The notes below the pieces were generated by a model. The model had not been told where the DNA came from. It did no database searches and was given only the letters and a program-made list of their open reading frames with translations. 64,000 nucleotides of DNA, from contig CANXME010000525.1 of the NCBI GenBank assembly GCA_948144175.1, positions 1-64,000 of the forward strand, read 5' to 3'. Position numbers and translations under genes: made by a program. Source of the stretch: Closterium sp. NIES-65 (lineage: Eukaryota > Streptophyta > Zygnematophyceae > Desmidiales > Closteriaceae). Within the stretch, counting starts at the first letter, position 1. Each line of letters begins with the position of its first letter. Shown piece by piece: positions 12,233 to 21,247 of the stretch.

Positions 12233-12337
12233 CTAGCTTTCTTGACTCGCTGTTTTTACGTACAAAATGATTAAGAATGCGGTAGGAATAATAATGAATA
12301 AAGCGGTAGCAATTACTGCAAGTATGTTAACTTCCAT
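12233..12337 (-). CDS. psbM: photosystem II subunit M
   Basis: A 34-residue single-span protein ([20 protein letters not shown] ... KTASQES), matching PsbM in length and sequence. PsbM lies at the PSII dimer interface in the thylakoid membrane. In land plants psbM also lies near petN; here ycf66 sits between them. Confidence 0.97.
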   Translation of the reverse strand: MEVNILAVIATALFIIIPTAFLIILYVKTASQES

Positions 12338-12592
12338 AATCTTTAGAGATTTATGTGTAATAACTCGAGAATCTCATTCTTTAATAACGTAAATACAGTT
12401 ATATGATACAAGTTTCTACATAGAAACAAAATTAGAACTAATTTATATACAAGATTGCTCTAATCTTGTTTCAATAAAAGAGGTCTATTTGTTCAAAGAA
12501 ATAGTATTAGAATATCTATATGTAGAACTCCGTTTCAAAAAGAAAAAATACATGTACCAAAGAAAGTATACCTAGAAAGATCAGCTATTTCT

Positions 12593-12672
12593 GCCTTGAA
12601 GAGGACTCGAACCTCCACGCCTCTCAGCACGAGATTTTGAGTCTCGCGTGTCTACCATTTCACCACCAAGGC
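12593..12672 (-). tRNA. trnL-CAA: tRNA-Leu (CAA)
   Basis: An 80-nt class II tRNA with a long variable arm. The acceptor arms are GCCTTGG and the complementary TCAAGGC end, and the anticodon loop CTCAAAA gives anticodon CAA. It sits upstream of psbM and downstream of ndhB on the same strand, the trnL-ndhB linkage seen in land plants. Confidence 0.95.
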
Positions 12673-12937
12673 TATAGTTAATACAAGTGTATTCAATATA
12701 GTTAACCTATAGCAAGAATATTCAAAATACATAATTGGAAAAAAGACAAGTGTCTTTCTGAATGATACGTAGTGTCTATTTCGAAAAGTACCTGTATGTA
12801 AATTATTTATCAAATAGTTAACATTATTCTTCTAATTCATTTCTTCTATATATAAAAAAAAGATGTTATAGAATTTTGCTATATTATTTAGATTGGATAG
12901 CATTCGATATTTTTCCTCTATATGCAATGAATATCAT

Positions 12938-12975
12938 TTTTTTCATAAACTCTCTTAAGAGAGTTTATGAAAAAA
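12938..12975. terminator. 38-bp perfect palindrome after ndhB
   Basis: Two 19-base arms (TTTTTTCATAAACTCTCTT and its complement) with no loop bases beyond the central TTAA. It lies 140 bases past the ndhB stop, so it probably forms the ndhB mRNA 3' end. Confidence 0.8.
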
Positions 12976-13114
12976 TTTTGAGAACTTCTTCTCATTTCAG
13001 AAGCAAATATGCGGAATGAATAATGAACTATCTTTTTTGAGATCAAAAATATGATTTAACATCATATCATTTAACGCATATTTGAGAACAATTATCATTC
13101 TCTTGAGATTTTTT

Positions 13115-14614
13115 TTAAATAAAAAAACTACTGACTGATACAGTTTGCTGAGTTACTTCAATAATAGGATTTATTATAAAACCTAAAATAGTGGAAGCTA
13201 ATACACAAAGAGCTAGACCCATTTCAATGGGACTACGAGAGATAAGAGGTGTAGACGGTGCTATATAATCTCGTACATAGCTTGACATTTCTTTAGCTTC
13301 TTTTGTCATAATTGCCTTGACGACTCTTAGGTAATAATACAAAGAAACTACACTGGTAATAAGTCCTGCATAAACAAGTAAATATAATCCAGATTGCCAA
13401 CCACACCAGAATAAATAAATTTTTCCAAAGAAACCAGCTAAAGGAGGCATGCCTGCTAATGATAGTAAAGATATGGTTAAACAAAATGCTAACCATGGAT
13501 CTTTTAAATATAATCCTGTATAATCACGTATCTGATCAGTTCCTGTACGCAAACCAAATATTATAACACAAGAAAAAGCTCCCAAATTCATGAATATATA
13601 AGTAATCAGATAGATGATCATACTTGCGTATGCATCAGAGGTTCCAGCAACAATTGCAATAATCAAGTATCCCGCTTGACTTATAGATGAATAAGCAAGC
13701 ATACGTTTCATGCTTGTTTGTGTAGCCGCAATTAGGTTTCCGAAAACCATGCTTAGTAATGCTACTAGTTCTAGTAGAGTATGCCATTGGTCTTCAATAC
13801 CTGGGAATACAATAATTAATAATCGAGTAGCTAATGCTAAACCTGCAGCTTTAGAGCCTACAGACAAAAATGCAACAACTGGAGTAGGAGCTCCTTCATA
13901 TACATCAGGTGTCCATTGATGAAATGGAACTGCAGATATTTTAAAACCGAGACCTACTAGAATACAAACCAAGGCGACCCAAATGCCAATAGGATTAGAT
14001 AATTGATTTGTTAAGCCATTGACTATATCAAGAAGTTGTAATTTACCTCCAGAAAGCCCATATAGCCATGAGAAACCATACACAAGTATTGCAGAACTGA
14101 CGCCACCCATCAGTAAATACTTCATAGCGGCTTCATTAGAACGCACATCCCTTTTGGCATATCCAGCTAACAAATAAGAGGAAAGACTTAAACATTCAAG
14201 TGAAACAAATATAGTAACAAGATCATTTGCGCCACATACAAACATAGCACCAACAGTAGCAGTTAATAGAAATATTAAAAATTCCGACATTGCCATTCCA
14301 GAACGTCTAATATATTCTGTGGACAAAGGAATACAAAGTGTTGATGCAAAACAAATAAGAGCACGAAATGCTACACTAAATCCATCTACTTGAAAACTAC
14401 CTAAAAAACTTGTAGATAGTTGTTGACCTTGAATTACTTGAATCAATAATATAGTTGTAGCTGATAACAAACCTGTTAAAGCTATGTTGGATAACCAAGA
14501 TGCTTTTTTTGTTGTTACGTCTACAATTAAAACCGTCAACAAAGATAGGATCAACACACATTCAGGTAAAATACTAATGAGGTTGTATATCGAAAATAAC
14601 TGATCATTTTCCAT
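13115..14614 (-). CDS. ndhB: NAD(P)H dehydrogenase-like complex subunit 2
   Basis: Encodes NdhB, a proton-pumping antiporter-like subunit of the thylakoid NDH complex used in cyclic electron flow round PSI. The frame has 499 codons and many hydrophobic spans. Typical Proton_antipo_M sequence is visible, such as [20 protein letters not shown] and [15 protein letters not shown]. The length is slightly under the usual 510. The gene is continuous here, whereas most land plants have a group II intron in it. It is followed by a long palindrome and by trnL-CAA. Confidence 0.97.
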   Translation of the reverse strand: MENDQLFSIYNLISILPECVLILSLLTVLIVDVTTKKASWLSNIALTGLLSATTILLIQVIQGQQLSTSFLGSFQVDGFSVAFRALICFASTLCIPLSTEYIRRSGMAMSEFLIFLLTATVGAMFVCGANDLVTIFVSLECLSLSSYLLAGYAKRDVRSNEAAMKYLLMGGVSSAILVYGFSWLYGLSGGKLQLLDIVNGLTNQLSNPIGIWVALVCILVGLGFKISAVPFHQWTPDVYEGAPTPVVAFLSVGSKAAGLALATRLLIIVFPGIEDQWHTLLELVALLSMVFGNLIAATQTSMKRMLAYSSISQAGYLIIAIVAGTSDAYASMIIYLITYIFMNLGAFSCVIIFGLRTGTDQIRDYTGLYLKDPWLAFCLTISLLSLAGMPPLAGFFGKIYLFWCGWQSGLYLLVYAGLITSVVSLYYYLRVVKAIMTKEAKEMSSYVRDYIAPSTPLISRSPIEMGLALCVLASTILGFIINPIIEVTQQTVSVSSFFI

Positions 14615-15107
14615 AAGAATATATTTTGTGATACTGTTTTCTATCTGGCCTTACTTACATTTAGAGAATATCATACACTCTTTAATAGATTCTTCATGTA
14701 AGTTCTAATAAGAAAATAAGGCCCTGATGGGCCCATAAGAAATTATAAAAAATATATCATGAAAATCAGATAATTCTGTTCTAGAGATTAATTAACATGA
14801 TTGACTTTTTTCTTTTTTTGAGATATTTTTTTGTTATCAACTTTACTCCCATAGAAGGAAGGAATTTTGTAAAGAATATATAGGAAAAACTTTAAAAAAA
14901 TTCTTCGTTTTTAGGATAAACTAACATCTGGTAGATTTATTATCAATGCAAAATAAGAACATATTTTCTTATGAATTACAATAATTTGATAAGTCATAGA
15001 ACAATATAAGATATAGAATTATCTTTCTTATGAATAAAAAAAATATTCCTAATGTTTTGTTTCTATTATAAAAAAAAGATACTTTCACAAGAATTTCTAA
15101 AAAAAAT
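14615..15107. other. rps7-ndhB spacer
   Basis: About 490 bases, very AT-rich with poly-A/T runs. Nothing beyond leader and trailer sequence is recognisable. Confidence 0.5.
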
Positions 15108-15140
15108 ACTTGAAAAAAAATCTATTCTTTTTTTTCAAGT
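15108..15140 (-). terminator. stem-loop after rps7
   Basis: Thirteen-pair stem ACTTGAAAAAAAA / TTTTTTTTCAAGT with a seven-base loop, 23 bases past the rps7 stop. Confidence 0.7.
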
Positions 15141-15162
15141 TATAAGGTGGATAGATAACAAG

Positions 15163-15630
15163 TTATCTAAAATGTGCAAAAGCTTTATTTGCTTCTGCCA
15201 TTCGATGAGTTTCTTCTCTTTTACGAATAGCATTCCCCGTTTGCCTAGCTGCATCCATTAATTCATAACTTAATTTAAAAGCCATGCTTCGTCCAGGTCT
15301 TTTTCGTGCAGCACTTAGTATCCATCGAATTGCAAGAGCTTTTCCTTGAGCCGGTTTAATTTCTACTGGTACCTGATAAGTAGATCCACCTCTACGTCTT
15401 GCCTTTACTGCTACGTTTGGAGTAGTACGACGAATTGCTTGACGTACCACAGCCAGAGGATTCTTTTTAGTTTTTTGTTGAATGGTTTTCATTGCCTTAT
15501 AAAGAATTCTATAGGCTACACTCTTTTTGCCGTTTTTTAAAATTCTGTTAACAAGCATATTAACTAGCCTATTACGATAAACTGGATCAGGCTTAGCTGG
15601 TCGTTTTTCAGCGGTGCTTCGACGTGACAT
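15163..15630 (-). CDS. rps7: 30S ribosomal protein S7
   Basis: S7 binds the 16S rRNA 3' major domain and nucleates 30S head assembly. With the start at [20 protein letters not shown] the protein is 155 residues, the standard plastid length; a start three codons further out (15639) is possible but extends beyond the family N-terminus. Conserved segments such as [15 protein letters not shown] and [20 protein letters not shown] are present. It follows the rps12 3' exons by about 50 bases, the ancestral rps12-rps7 pairing of the str operon. Confidence 0.97.
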   Translation of the reverse strand: MSRRSTAEKRPAKPDPVYRNRLVNMLVNRILKNGKKSVAYRILYKAMKTIQQKTKKNPLAVVRQAIRRTTPNVAVKARRRGGSTYQVPVEIKPAQGKALAIRWILSAARKRPGRSMAFKLSYELMDAARQTGNAIRKREETHRMAEANKAFAHFR

Positions 15631-15681
15631 AAATAACACCTATATTGAAATTATTGTTATATATAAATGCCAATTTATAGA

Positions 15682-16529
15682 TTATTTAGGGCGTTTTACT
15701 CCATATTGTGAGGTAGGCAATAAACTAATAGACCTCCTCCCAAACCATACATCCAATTTTCAATGAATATGGCTTTCTATATCATGACAATTATTTTAGT
15801 ATGAATTAACTAGAGTTGAATCTTGTAAATTATTGCAATGAAATTAAAATAATACTTCATGATACTTGCTCACTTGATAATTTATTGAGCATCCGTTTCT
15901 TTGCTACTATATAGCTATAAGAAATCTTGCATTTTGTTTATTTGGACGAATGATCTCTTTAGACTGATGATAGTGAATATAACTTTCCTTATATATATGT
16001 AAATAAATGTACTCATTATCTTATTCCCGTTCTAAGAAGGTAGATAATATTTACTTATGAAATTCTCAAGGATATATAACAGTATGTAGTGTAAGTACAT
16101 CTGAATCATTCAGTCCTAGATTTCTAGTTTGAAGTTGTTTCTTTTTTTTAAGTATATTCTATTCTTTCAACTCCTTTTGTAGCATGCTTTTGTCCCTTTC
16201 TACTTTTATTATTAGGTCAGCTACATACTTTATATGCCCGATACAAGAGGCAAAGTATTTTTTCCATACAGTCCATAAACATCAATAGGCAACGCACTAG
16301 AACGTCCTTGATGACGATCTTTAACTCCAACTGCATCCAAAGTTCCTCTTACTATATGATATCTAACCCCTGGTAAATCTTTAACCCTTCCACCTCTTAC
16401 TAATATCACTGAGTGTTCTTGTAAGTTATGGCCAATACCAGGAATGTAAGCAGTAACTTCAAAACCAGATGTAAGTCGAACTCTGGCTACTTTGCGCAAA
16501 GCGGAGTTTGGTTTCTTAGGGGTAGTAGT
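15682..16529 (-). CDS. rps12: 30S ribosomal protein S12, exons 2 and 3 (trans-spliced to the exon at 34938)
   Basis: S12 is the decoding-site protein of the 30S subunit. Exon 2 is 16298-16529 (232 nt, starting [20 protein letters not shown]) and exon 3 is 15682-15707 (26 nt, KYGVKRPK then stop). Together with the 114-nt exon 1 at 34938-35051 they give exactly 123 residues. The exon 2 and 3 sizes equal those of land plants. Reading through the exon 2 end gives a false C-terminus, which exposes the splice site at CGTTCTA/GTGCG. Exon 1 lies 18 kb away on the opposite strand, so trans-splicing is required. Confidence 0.95.
15708..16297 (-). other. cis group II intron (intron 2) of rps12
   Basis: 590 bases, from GTGCGTTG at 16297 to CTCAC at 15708. 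A domain V-like hairpin lies at about 15741-15777 on the minus strand (AAAGCCATATTC ... ATGTATGGTTT). It contains no long ORF and occupies the same site as in land plants. Confidence 0.87.
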
Positions 16530-16778
16530 GTTAAAGTTGACAATTTAGTTACCTAAACGGTCACTATACAAAACCGTACGTGAGACTCTTGTCTCATACG
16601 GCTTCTCGCGCTAATCTTATCCAAGTGAATTTTGTTTATACAAACCCGTCAGGAACAAGTTAGAAAATAGTTGCAAAGAATACTTTTTTTTGAATCGATC
16701 TATTGATCATTTGGTTCAATATGACAACTAGATTGTATCTTAAATATAATTCTTACTTAAAAACTGAATAACATCTTA
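16530..16778 (-). other. 3' end of the trans-spliced rps12 intron 1 (domains V-VI)
   Basis: Directly upstream of rps12 exon 2. Domain V is a clear hairpin at 16571-16605 on the minus strand (GAAGCCGTATGAGAC ... GTACGGTTT), and the intron ends TTTAAC before exon 2. Its 5' partner starts GTGTGAT at 35052. The maturase-like ORF begins further 5', in the position domain IV would occupy. Confidence 0.85.
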
Positions 16779-17804
16779 TTAAAATAGACAAAAATACGAA
16801 CTATCATAAAAATGATACCAATAATGCTTTTTTATCCATTTTGCTGGATGTTTATGATGCCGAGCATTTCCCCATAAAAATAAATAATGAGATAACATAT
16901 CATTAAATTTTTTGTATTGATATTTCTTAACAATATTACTAAAAGATCTATACCATAATCTAATTATATTATTTATTTTTTGAATTAAATGTATTTGTAT
17001 ATTACTTGTATTACATCTAATACAATATTTTATTAGATTTACATATTCTTTTTGACCAATTTTGGTAAATTGTGTTCTTATATCAAACATATTTCTTGCA
17101 AAGAATACTTTATCTTTCTCACTTGATATATTTTTAGCAACCAATTTAATTGTAGATTCTGAATAAGATATATTACTAAGTCTTTGATGACAATCATATA
17201 GATTATCAAGTAGTTCTTTTTCTTTATTCTTGTCACACAGAATACAATTATGCCATAGAATAGTTCTGTGATAATATAATTTCAGGATTAAAAGATCTTT
17301 GATGTTTAACAATAAAGAATGTGGAAAATATCGAATATGGATATTTCGCCAGTCTAAAATGAAGTGTACTTTAGCAAGATATAGAGTACATCGCCTAATA
17401 TATCGATTAAATTGCTCAATCCATAAACGAGAGAGCCAACTTGCAAAAAGACTTGGCTGCTGAGATTTTTTTGCAAGAAAGTCTTCTGTATGTCTATATT
17501 CTAATTCTTGTTTTGTTAATTTTCTAACTGTATATTGCAATGTTCTTGTCTTGCATAAAAAATCGACTATTTTTGCTAAAAACAAATAATTATAATCAAA
17601 TGCTACTTGTATTTGTAAAAAAGGTGAGGGATATCGATTTTGGTCAATAATATAATCCTCCGTAGTTTTTTTGTATATTGACAGACAAAATTCCCAGTGT
17701 TTTTCTAGCCATTTTCTCAATAAGTTTCTATTTCCTAATTTTCTACACAACTCTGTTTGATATATGAATGAATCGTTAGCAATATTATCTATTATATGCA
17801 TCAT
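16779..17804 (-). CDS. degenerate group II intron maturase-like ORF341 in the split rps12 intron
   Basis: The 341-codon frame ends 174 bases before domain V of the rps12 trans-intron, as expected for a domain IV-encoded protein. Its C-terminal part (about residues 280-332) reads like the maturase-specific domain X of intron-encoded proteins: IIRLWYRSFSNIVKKYQYKK, then LFLWGNARHHKHPAKWIKKHYW in conserved order. I see no reverse transcriptase catalytic motif (YADD) and no HNH endonuclease tail, and the N-terminal half is diverged and lysine/tyrosine-rich. It may be a splicing-only maturase, as MatK is for the trnK intron, or a decaying relic. It is not MatK by sequence as far as I can judge. 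Confidence 0.72.
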   Translation of the reverse strand: MMHIIDNIANDSFIYQTELCRKLGNRNLLRKWLEKHWEFCLSIYKKTTEDYIIDQNRYPSPFLQIQVAFDYNYLFLAKIVDFLCKTRTLQYTVRKLTKQELEYRHTEDFLAKKSQQPSLFASWLSRLWIEQFNRYIRRCTLYLAKVHFILDWRNIHIRYFPHSLLLNIKDLLILKLYYHRTILWHNCILCDKNKEKELLDNLYDCHQRLSNISYSESTIKLVAKNISSEKDKVFFARNMFDIRTQFTKIGQKEYVNLIKYCIRCNTSNIQIHLIQKINNIIRLWYRSFSNIVKKYQYKKFNDMLSHYLFLWGNARHHKHPAKWIKKHYWYHFYDSSYFCLF

Positions 17805-18446
17805 AATATAATCTTAATTATTACTAAAGAATTTTTTAGTTTTTTATATATCTACTGTTTCAAGATTCACGTTTGGAGTGGAATAACAACATGTTTTTGA
17901 GTATCTATAATGTTACTATTATCTTTTCGATATTTTCTCTCGAAAGAATAAATTAGTTGTCCTATTTGTGAATCATTATCAATTACGCTGGTTAAAGTCA
18001 GCTAATCCATGCAGTTACGCATTATTATAGATCCTTTTTTTTTACTTTCTTGCTTTGTCTGCTGTATTGACAAATTTTTCTAATGTTTGTTTTTCGGATA
18101 GATTGTTTTAGAAAGACAATCGATAGTTATTTCTAGAAAAAAAAAATTTCTTTTTTCAAAAATCATGTTCTAAAAAGAAATCAATAGAAAGAACTCTTTT
18201 GATAGAAAAGTGGAAATGCTAATCAAAGTAATTGATTGTGATTTCGAATTGAATTTTCTTCTTTATTTGTCATCAAAAATATCTGACTGCAGTTTTTGTG
18301 TGATTCTATTACATACATAAATAATAAACTTATAGAAAAATAACTAAATGGTAAATGACTTAAAAGAAGGAATCATTATTAGTACGTAAACATTTTTTAT
18401 AAGTTTTTCTATTTCCTTTATTCTCTTTATGGAGAGTTTAAAGGAA
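17805..18446. other. spacer upstream of ORF341
   Basis: About 640 AT-rich bases between trnV-GAC and ORF341. Part of it may be the transcribed 5' end of the split-intron half (domain III/IV remnants). No gene is recognisable. Confidence 0.5.
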
Positions 18447-18518
18447 TGGGGACAATCAGACTTGAACTGATGGCTTCCACCATGTCAAGGTGGCACTCTA
18501 CCACTGAGTTATGCCCCC
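18447..18518 (-). tRNA. trnV-GAC: tRNA-Val (GAC)
   Basis: A 72-nt cloverleaf. The acceptor is GGGGGCA, the anticodon loop TTGACAT gives anticodon GAC, and the T loop holds TTCAAGT. In most plastids it precedes the rRNA operon; here no rRNA follows. Confidence 0.95.
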
Positions 18519-19015
18519 TCCTTTTTTTTAGGCATATCATAATTCTATCAAATAGATTATGTCTCATAAATACTATATTTTTTCAATTCTTTTTTTTCTA
18601 CTAGTTTATTCTAATAAATTTAGAAAAAATGATGTGATAGAAAAGAAAAAAAACTTCAAGCAATTGAATGAATGAAAAAAATTTTCTTAATATTTTATAT
18701 TATACTTAAAATCTTTCGAATTAGAAGCATACACATATGTTATATAAATAGCTTAAGAGTTGTCAACGGAAAATATCCAGAAATACTTTCAATTTTTCGC
18801 AAATTTTTACAAACTATATCAAAATATTGTGTCATTATCTTTCTATAAATAGAGAAAAATAAATACATATATTCTAGAGTATCTACAGGAGAAAAAGAAT
18901 GAACATTTTAATCCTATAACTTGAATATATAAGTTTGATACATGTCAGGAATTTCTTCGAAAAAGAATATGAAAATAAAACATGTATTTATTCATAGACA
19001 TATAAAAGTTAAGAC
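18519..19015. other. trnN-trnV spacer
   Basis: About 500 bases, extremely AT-rich, with no rRNA, tRNA or ORF remnant that I can recognise. Confidence 0.55.
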
Positions 19016-19086
19016 GCCCCAGGTAGGACTTGAACCTACGACCAATCGGTTAACAGCCGACCGCTCTACCGCTGAGCTACTGAGGC
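19016..19086 (-). tRNA. trnN-GUU: tRNA-Asn (GUU)
   Basis: A 71-nt cloverleaf with seven acceptor pairs (GCCTCAG / CTGGGGC). Anticodon stem GTCGG/CCGAT (one G-T pair) encloses CTGTTAA, anticodon GTT. In other plastids it lies beyond rrn5; here it is only 500 bases from trnV-GAC. Confidence 0.95.
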
Positions 19087-19404
19087 AGTATTGTAATTTG
19101 ATTATATTGCTATTAGTTTAACATTGAATAAGTATTTACCGCAATCTTGTTTTCTATTTTCTTTTTGATAATTGAATACAAGTCTCTGAGCATTAATATA
19201 TTGATTATATGTTATACTTCTCAATAATCTCATATTATTCCTTTTTAATATTCAAAGAAAATCATTATTTCCTTAATTATCTTAATGAAAATGATTTTTC
19301 TTCATCCTAAAATAACAAATGCAATATAAATGAAACATCTTTTTGCTGAATTCATTTATATATTAGAATAGAATAATATTTTTTTTGATATAATTATATA
19401 GATA

Positions 19405-19478
19405 GCATCCATGGCTGAGTGGTTAAAGCACCCAACTCATAATTGGGCATTTCGCAGGTTCGAGTCCTGCTGGATGCA
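19405..19478 (+). tRNA. trnI-CAU: tRNA-Ile (CAU, lysidine-modified)
   Basis: A 74-nt cloverleaf with acceptor arms GCATCCA / TGGATGC, anticodon stem CCCAA/TTGGG and anticodon CAT. Its sequence is of the trnI-CAU type, not initiator or elongator Met, and its place upstream of rpl23 is the conserved one. C34 is expected to be changed to lysidine so that it reads AUA. Confidence 0.93.
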
Positions 19479-19616
19479 TTTTCATACTCAAAAAAAAATT
19501 AGTCTTTTTATATTATCAAAAAAGAAAATCAATGTTTTGATGAACAAGGTAATCAATATTCCACAACTTTAGTTGAAAAAGTTGACAAACTACCAACGAA
19601 ATTTTCTTATGAGGTT

Positions 19617-19656
19617 TCTCCGAGCGAATAGAAGTTTTCTTCTATTCGCTCGGAGA
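19617..19656. repeat. 18-bp perfect hairpin downstream of trnI-CAU
   Basis: Arms TCTCCGAGCGAATAGAAG and its exact complement around a TTTT loop. It is unusually GC-rich for the region. It may be a trnI 3' end or mark the left edge of the ORF island that follows. Confidence 0.8.
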
Positions 19657-19745
19657 GTAGAATGATTATTATCCTATTCTCATAGCACATTTTACAAAAG
19701 ATATTGCTAGATATTATAAAAAAAAAATACTCAATTAAAAATATT

Positions 19746-19859
19746 GTGGATTTGCCCATTGAACAAATCCAAAATATTTTTTACCAGGTGAACGAGCAAG
19801 ATCTTCAAGATTTGTCTCAACGTGCTGCTCAAAAGAAAGACTTTTTCAAATTCAAGTAG
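19746..19859 (+). CDS. small ORF, unrecognised (island ORF 1, start uncertain)
   Basis: A 37-codon frame from the GTG at 19746 (VDLPIEQIQNIFYQVNEQDL ... KKDFFKFK) to TAG at 19857. The frame stays open upstream to 19686, so the true start could be further left or the ORF may be a 5'-truncated remnant. The amino acid mix is protein-like and unlike the lysine/phenylalanine noise of neighbouring spacers. The LP-I-IF...DL..LS spacing faintly recalls an F-box, but this is too short to claim. I do not recognise it. Confidence 0.3.
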   Translation: MDLPIEQIQNIFYQVNEQDLQDLSQRAAQKKDFFKFK

Positions 19860-19967
19860 TAGTGCTATTGGATCTAATTTTCCATAGTACAGCCTATGAC
19901 AGGCTGATAAGGTGGACCATGTGAACCACAAATTGTTCAAAAACTTGATGTAGTAATATGATAATGA

Positions 19968-20090
19968 ATGTTTATCATACGACAAGAAGAGGGAATGAAT
20001 CGGATTCGGAGAATAGATGAGCAAAACAAGATAATTGAAAACTACGGAATCGATCAATATCGTGCAACAAATCCTAGGAACTTAGATTGA
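19968..20090 (+). CDS. small ORF40, unrecognised (island ORF 2)
   Basis: Forty codons, MFIIRQEEGMNRIRRIDEQN ... RATNPRNLD, hydrophilic and charged, with no membrane segment. Its TGA stop abuts the GGAG box of the next ORF, which starts ten bases later, so the two would be co-translated. No family is recognised. The low lysine/asparagine noise and balanced composition suggest it is or was coding. Confidence 0.4.
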   Translation: MFIIRQEEGMNRIRRIDEQNKIIENYGIDQYRATNPRNLD

Positions 20091-20100
20091 GGAGAATCAA

Positions 20101-20325
20101 ATGGTACCCAAGGTGAAATTTCCTAGGCCCAGCTTCCCAGGGGAAAAATGTAAACAATGTGGAATGGGGTCTGTTGCTGCTGTGCGTCGCTCGATGGTGA
20201 TGGCATATTTTCTCCAAGAAGCGTTTAATAAGTTTGGTGTTTTGGCTGAAGACAGTTCCCACTGTTCTCGATATTGGAACGAATATGTTGATCATCAGAT
20301 CGAAAGACATAAAAAAAAGAAATGA
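20101..20325 (+). CDS. small ORF74 with CxxC motif, unrecognised (island ORF 3)
   Basis: Seventy-four codons starting MVPKVKFPRPSFPGEKCKQC and ending in a basic ERHKKKK tail. A GGAG Shine-Dalgarno-like box lies seven bases before the ATG. A CKQCG pair of cysteines could belong to a metal site, although a second pair is not evident. The DNA is visibly richer in G and C than its surroundings, with codons such as CCC, GGG and GCC that are rare in neighbouring plastid genes. This points to a foreign origin (plasmid, mitochondrial, nuclear or viral). Function unknown. Confidence 0.45.
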   Translation: MVPKVKFPRPSFPGEKCKQCGMGSVAAVRRSMVMAYFLQEAFNKFGVLAEDSSHCSRYWNEYVDHQIERHKKKK

Positions 20326-20479
20326 CTATTTTCAACCTATAGGCACAGACTCAGAACCTCTCACGCCAAAAGAAGCTTAGGTTCCCCACAATCCAATATC
20401 CTTCCCCTCGCCATCAAGGGCACAATCTCCTGAAATAAAAGATGGGCATATTTCTTTTTAGATTTCACTTGGGAAAGAG

Positions 20480-20504
20480 TTTGGCACTTTGGCAAAGTGC
20501 CAAA
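20480..20504. terminator. 12-bp perfect hairpin followed by T-rich tract
   Basis: TTTGGCACTTTG, one base, CAAAGTGCCAAA, then TTTTAA. It lies 155 bases after ORF74 and looks like an intrinsic terminator for the island genes. Confidence 0.7.
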
Positions 20505-20525
20505 TTTTAACTTGTTACTATTCTC

Positions 20526-20680
20526 CCTAAGTTTCCCTCCATGCTAAAGTTTTCAACCTGGGGAAAAAATGTCGAACTTTTGCCTTTTTTCAACTTATTT
20601 CAAATTTTCTCAATGCTAATGTAAAGTTTTCTTCTTTTCAAAAGTTTCGAACTTTGGGGGGGAAATGTCGAACTAATCAT
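20526..20680 (+). repeat. degenerate direct repeats in the island
   Basis: Two imperfect copies of a block with AATGCTA/ATGCTA, AAAGTTTTC and GGGGAAA(AAA)TGTCGAACT, at about 20540-20580 and 20613-20674. The G-runs (seven Gs at about 20655) are unusual for this genome. Confidence 0.5.
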
Positions 20681-20693
20681 TCTCTTTGAGCAT

Positions 20694-20891
20694 ATGCGAT
20701 CTTTACATGTCCCCTGGCTTTCGGTGTCTCTTCACCATGACGGCATGGCAATATTGGCGAATCCTCTGACATTTGAAGAAGACAACAGTGTCGTAATAGT
20801 TGGGGTGAAAAATTCATTAAAATTTGCGAGCTTACGGAAGATCACTATAGAATTTCCACAGTATGAGATTCTAGAGGATCACGATCTATAA
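20694..20891 (+). CDS. small ORF65, unrecognised (island ORF 4)
   Basis: Sixty-five codons, MRSLHVPWLSVSLHHDGMAI ... EILEDHDL, acidic at the end. There is no clear ribosome-binding site. It follows the hairpin and repeats above. The composition looks protein-like, but no family is recognised; it could also be a fragment of a larger gene. Confidence 0.35.
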   Translation: MRSLHVPWLSVSLHHDGMAILANPLTFEEDNSVVIVGVKNSLKFASLRKITIEFPQYEILEDHDL

Positions 20892-21034
20892 GTACTTACC
20901 TAGAATGAGTGCCACTCTTGCCACTTCTGCCACTGCTTTTACTAAATTTTTGAAAGCGTCATAATCATCACGATTAATCTTATTTATATAGACAAATATA
21001 TTTTCATAGAATTAGTGGTAGATCTGGCAATTAT

Positions 21035-21247
21035 TTATTGGGAAACGTAATCGTGATTATGATTTGCAATCAAAAACTTTACTAAAAGATTTGGCATAAA
21101 TGGGAAAAGCGTAGTATCTTCTTTGATCAATATAGGCTTTTCATTGACGGAATGGATGATGCTGTCAACTTCAAAGTCTCCCAGAGGTGGCATTATAAAT
21201 TTTAACCCGATAGATATCACGCCATTTAGTACATTATTAGTAATCAT
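21035..21247 (-). CDS. small ORF70, unrecognised (island ORF 5, opposite strand)
   Basis: Seventy codons on the minus strand, starting MITNNVLNGVISIGLKFIMP and ending ANHNHDYVSQ. It converges with ORF65. The middle (DFEVDSIIHSVNEKPILIKE) is protein-like with alternating hydrophobic and charged residues. No family or ribosome-binding site is recognised. It may be the last gene or a fragment of the island. Confidence 0.35.
   Translation of the reverse strand: MITNNVLNGVISIGLKFIMPPLGDFEVDSIIHSVNEKPILIKEDTTLFPFMPNLLVKFLIANHNHDYVSQ

Noticed and set aside
16230-16297. In-frame extension of rps12 exon 2 giving a C-terminus [13 protein letters not shown]...
   Set aside because: It begins at a group II donor (GTGCG), and the true C-terminus KYGVKRPK is encoded by exon 3 at 15682-15707, giving exactly 123 residues.
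19731-20057. 108-codon minus-strand ORF in the island
   Set aside because: Its complement carries better protein-like frames (island ORFs 1 and 2); the minus frame is leucine/tyrosine/serine noise.
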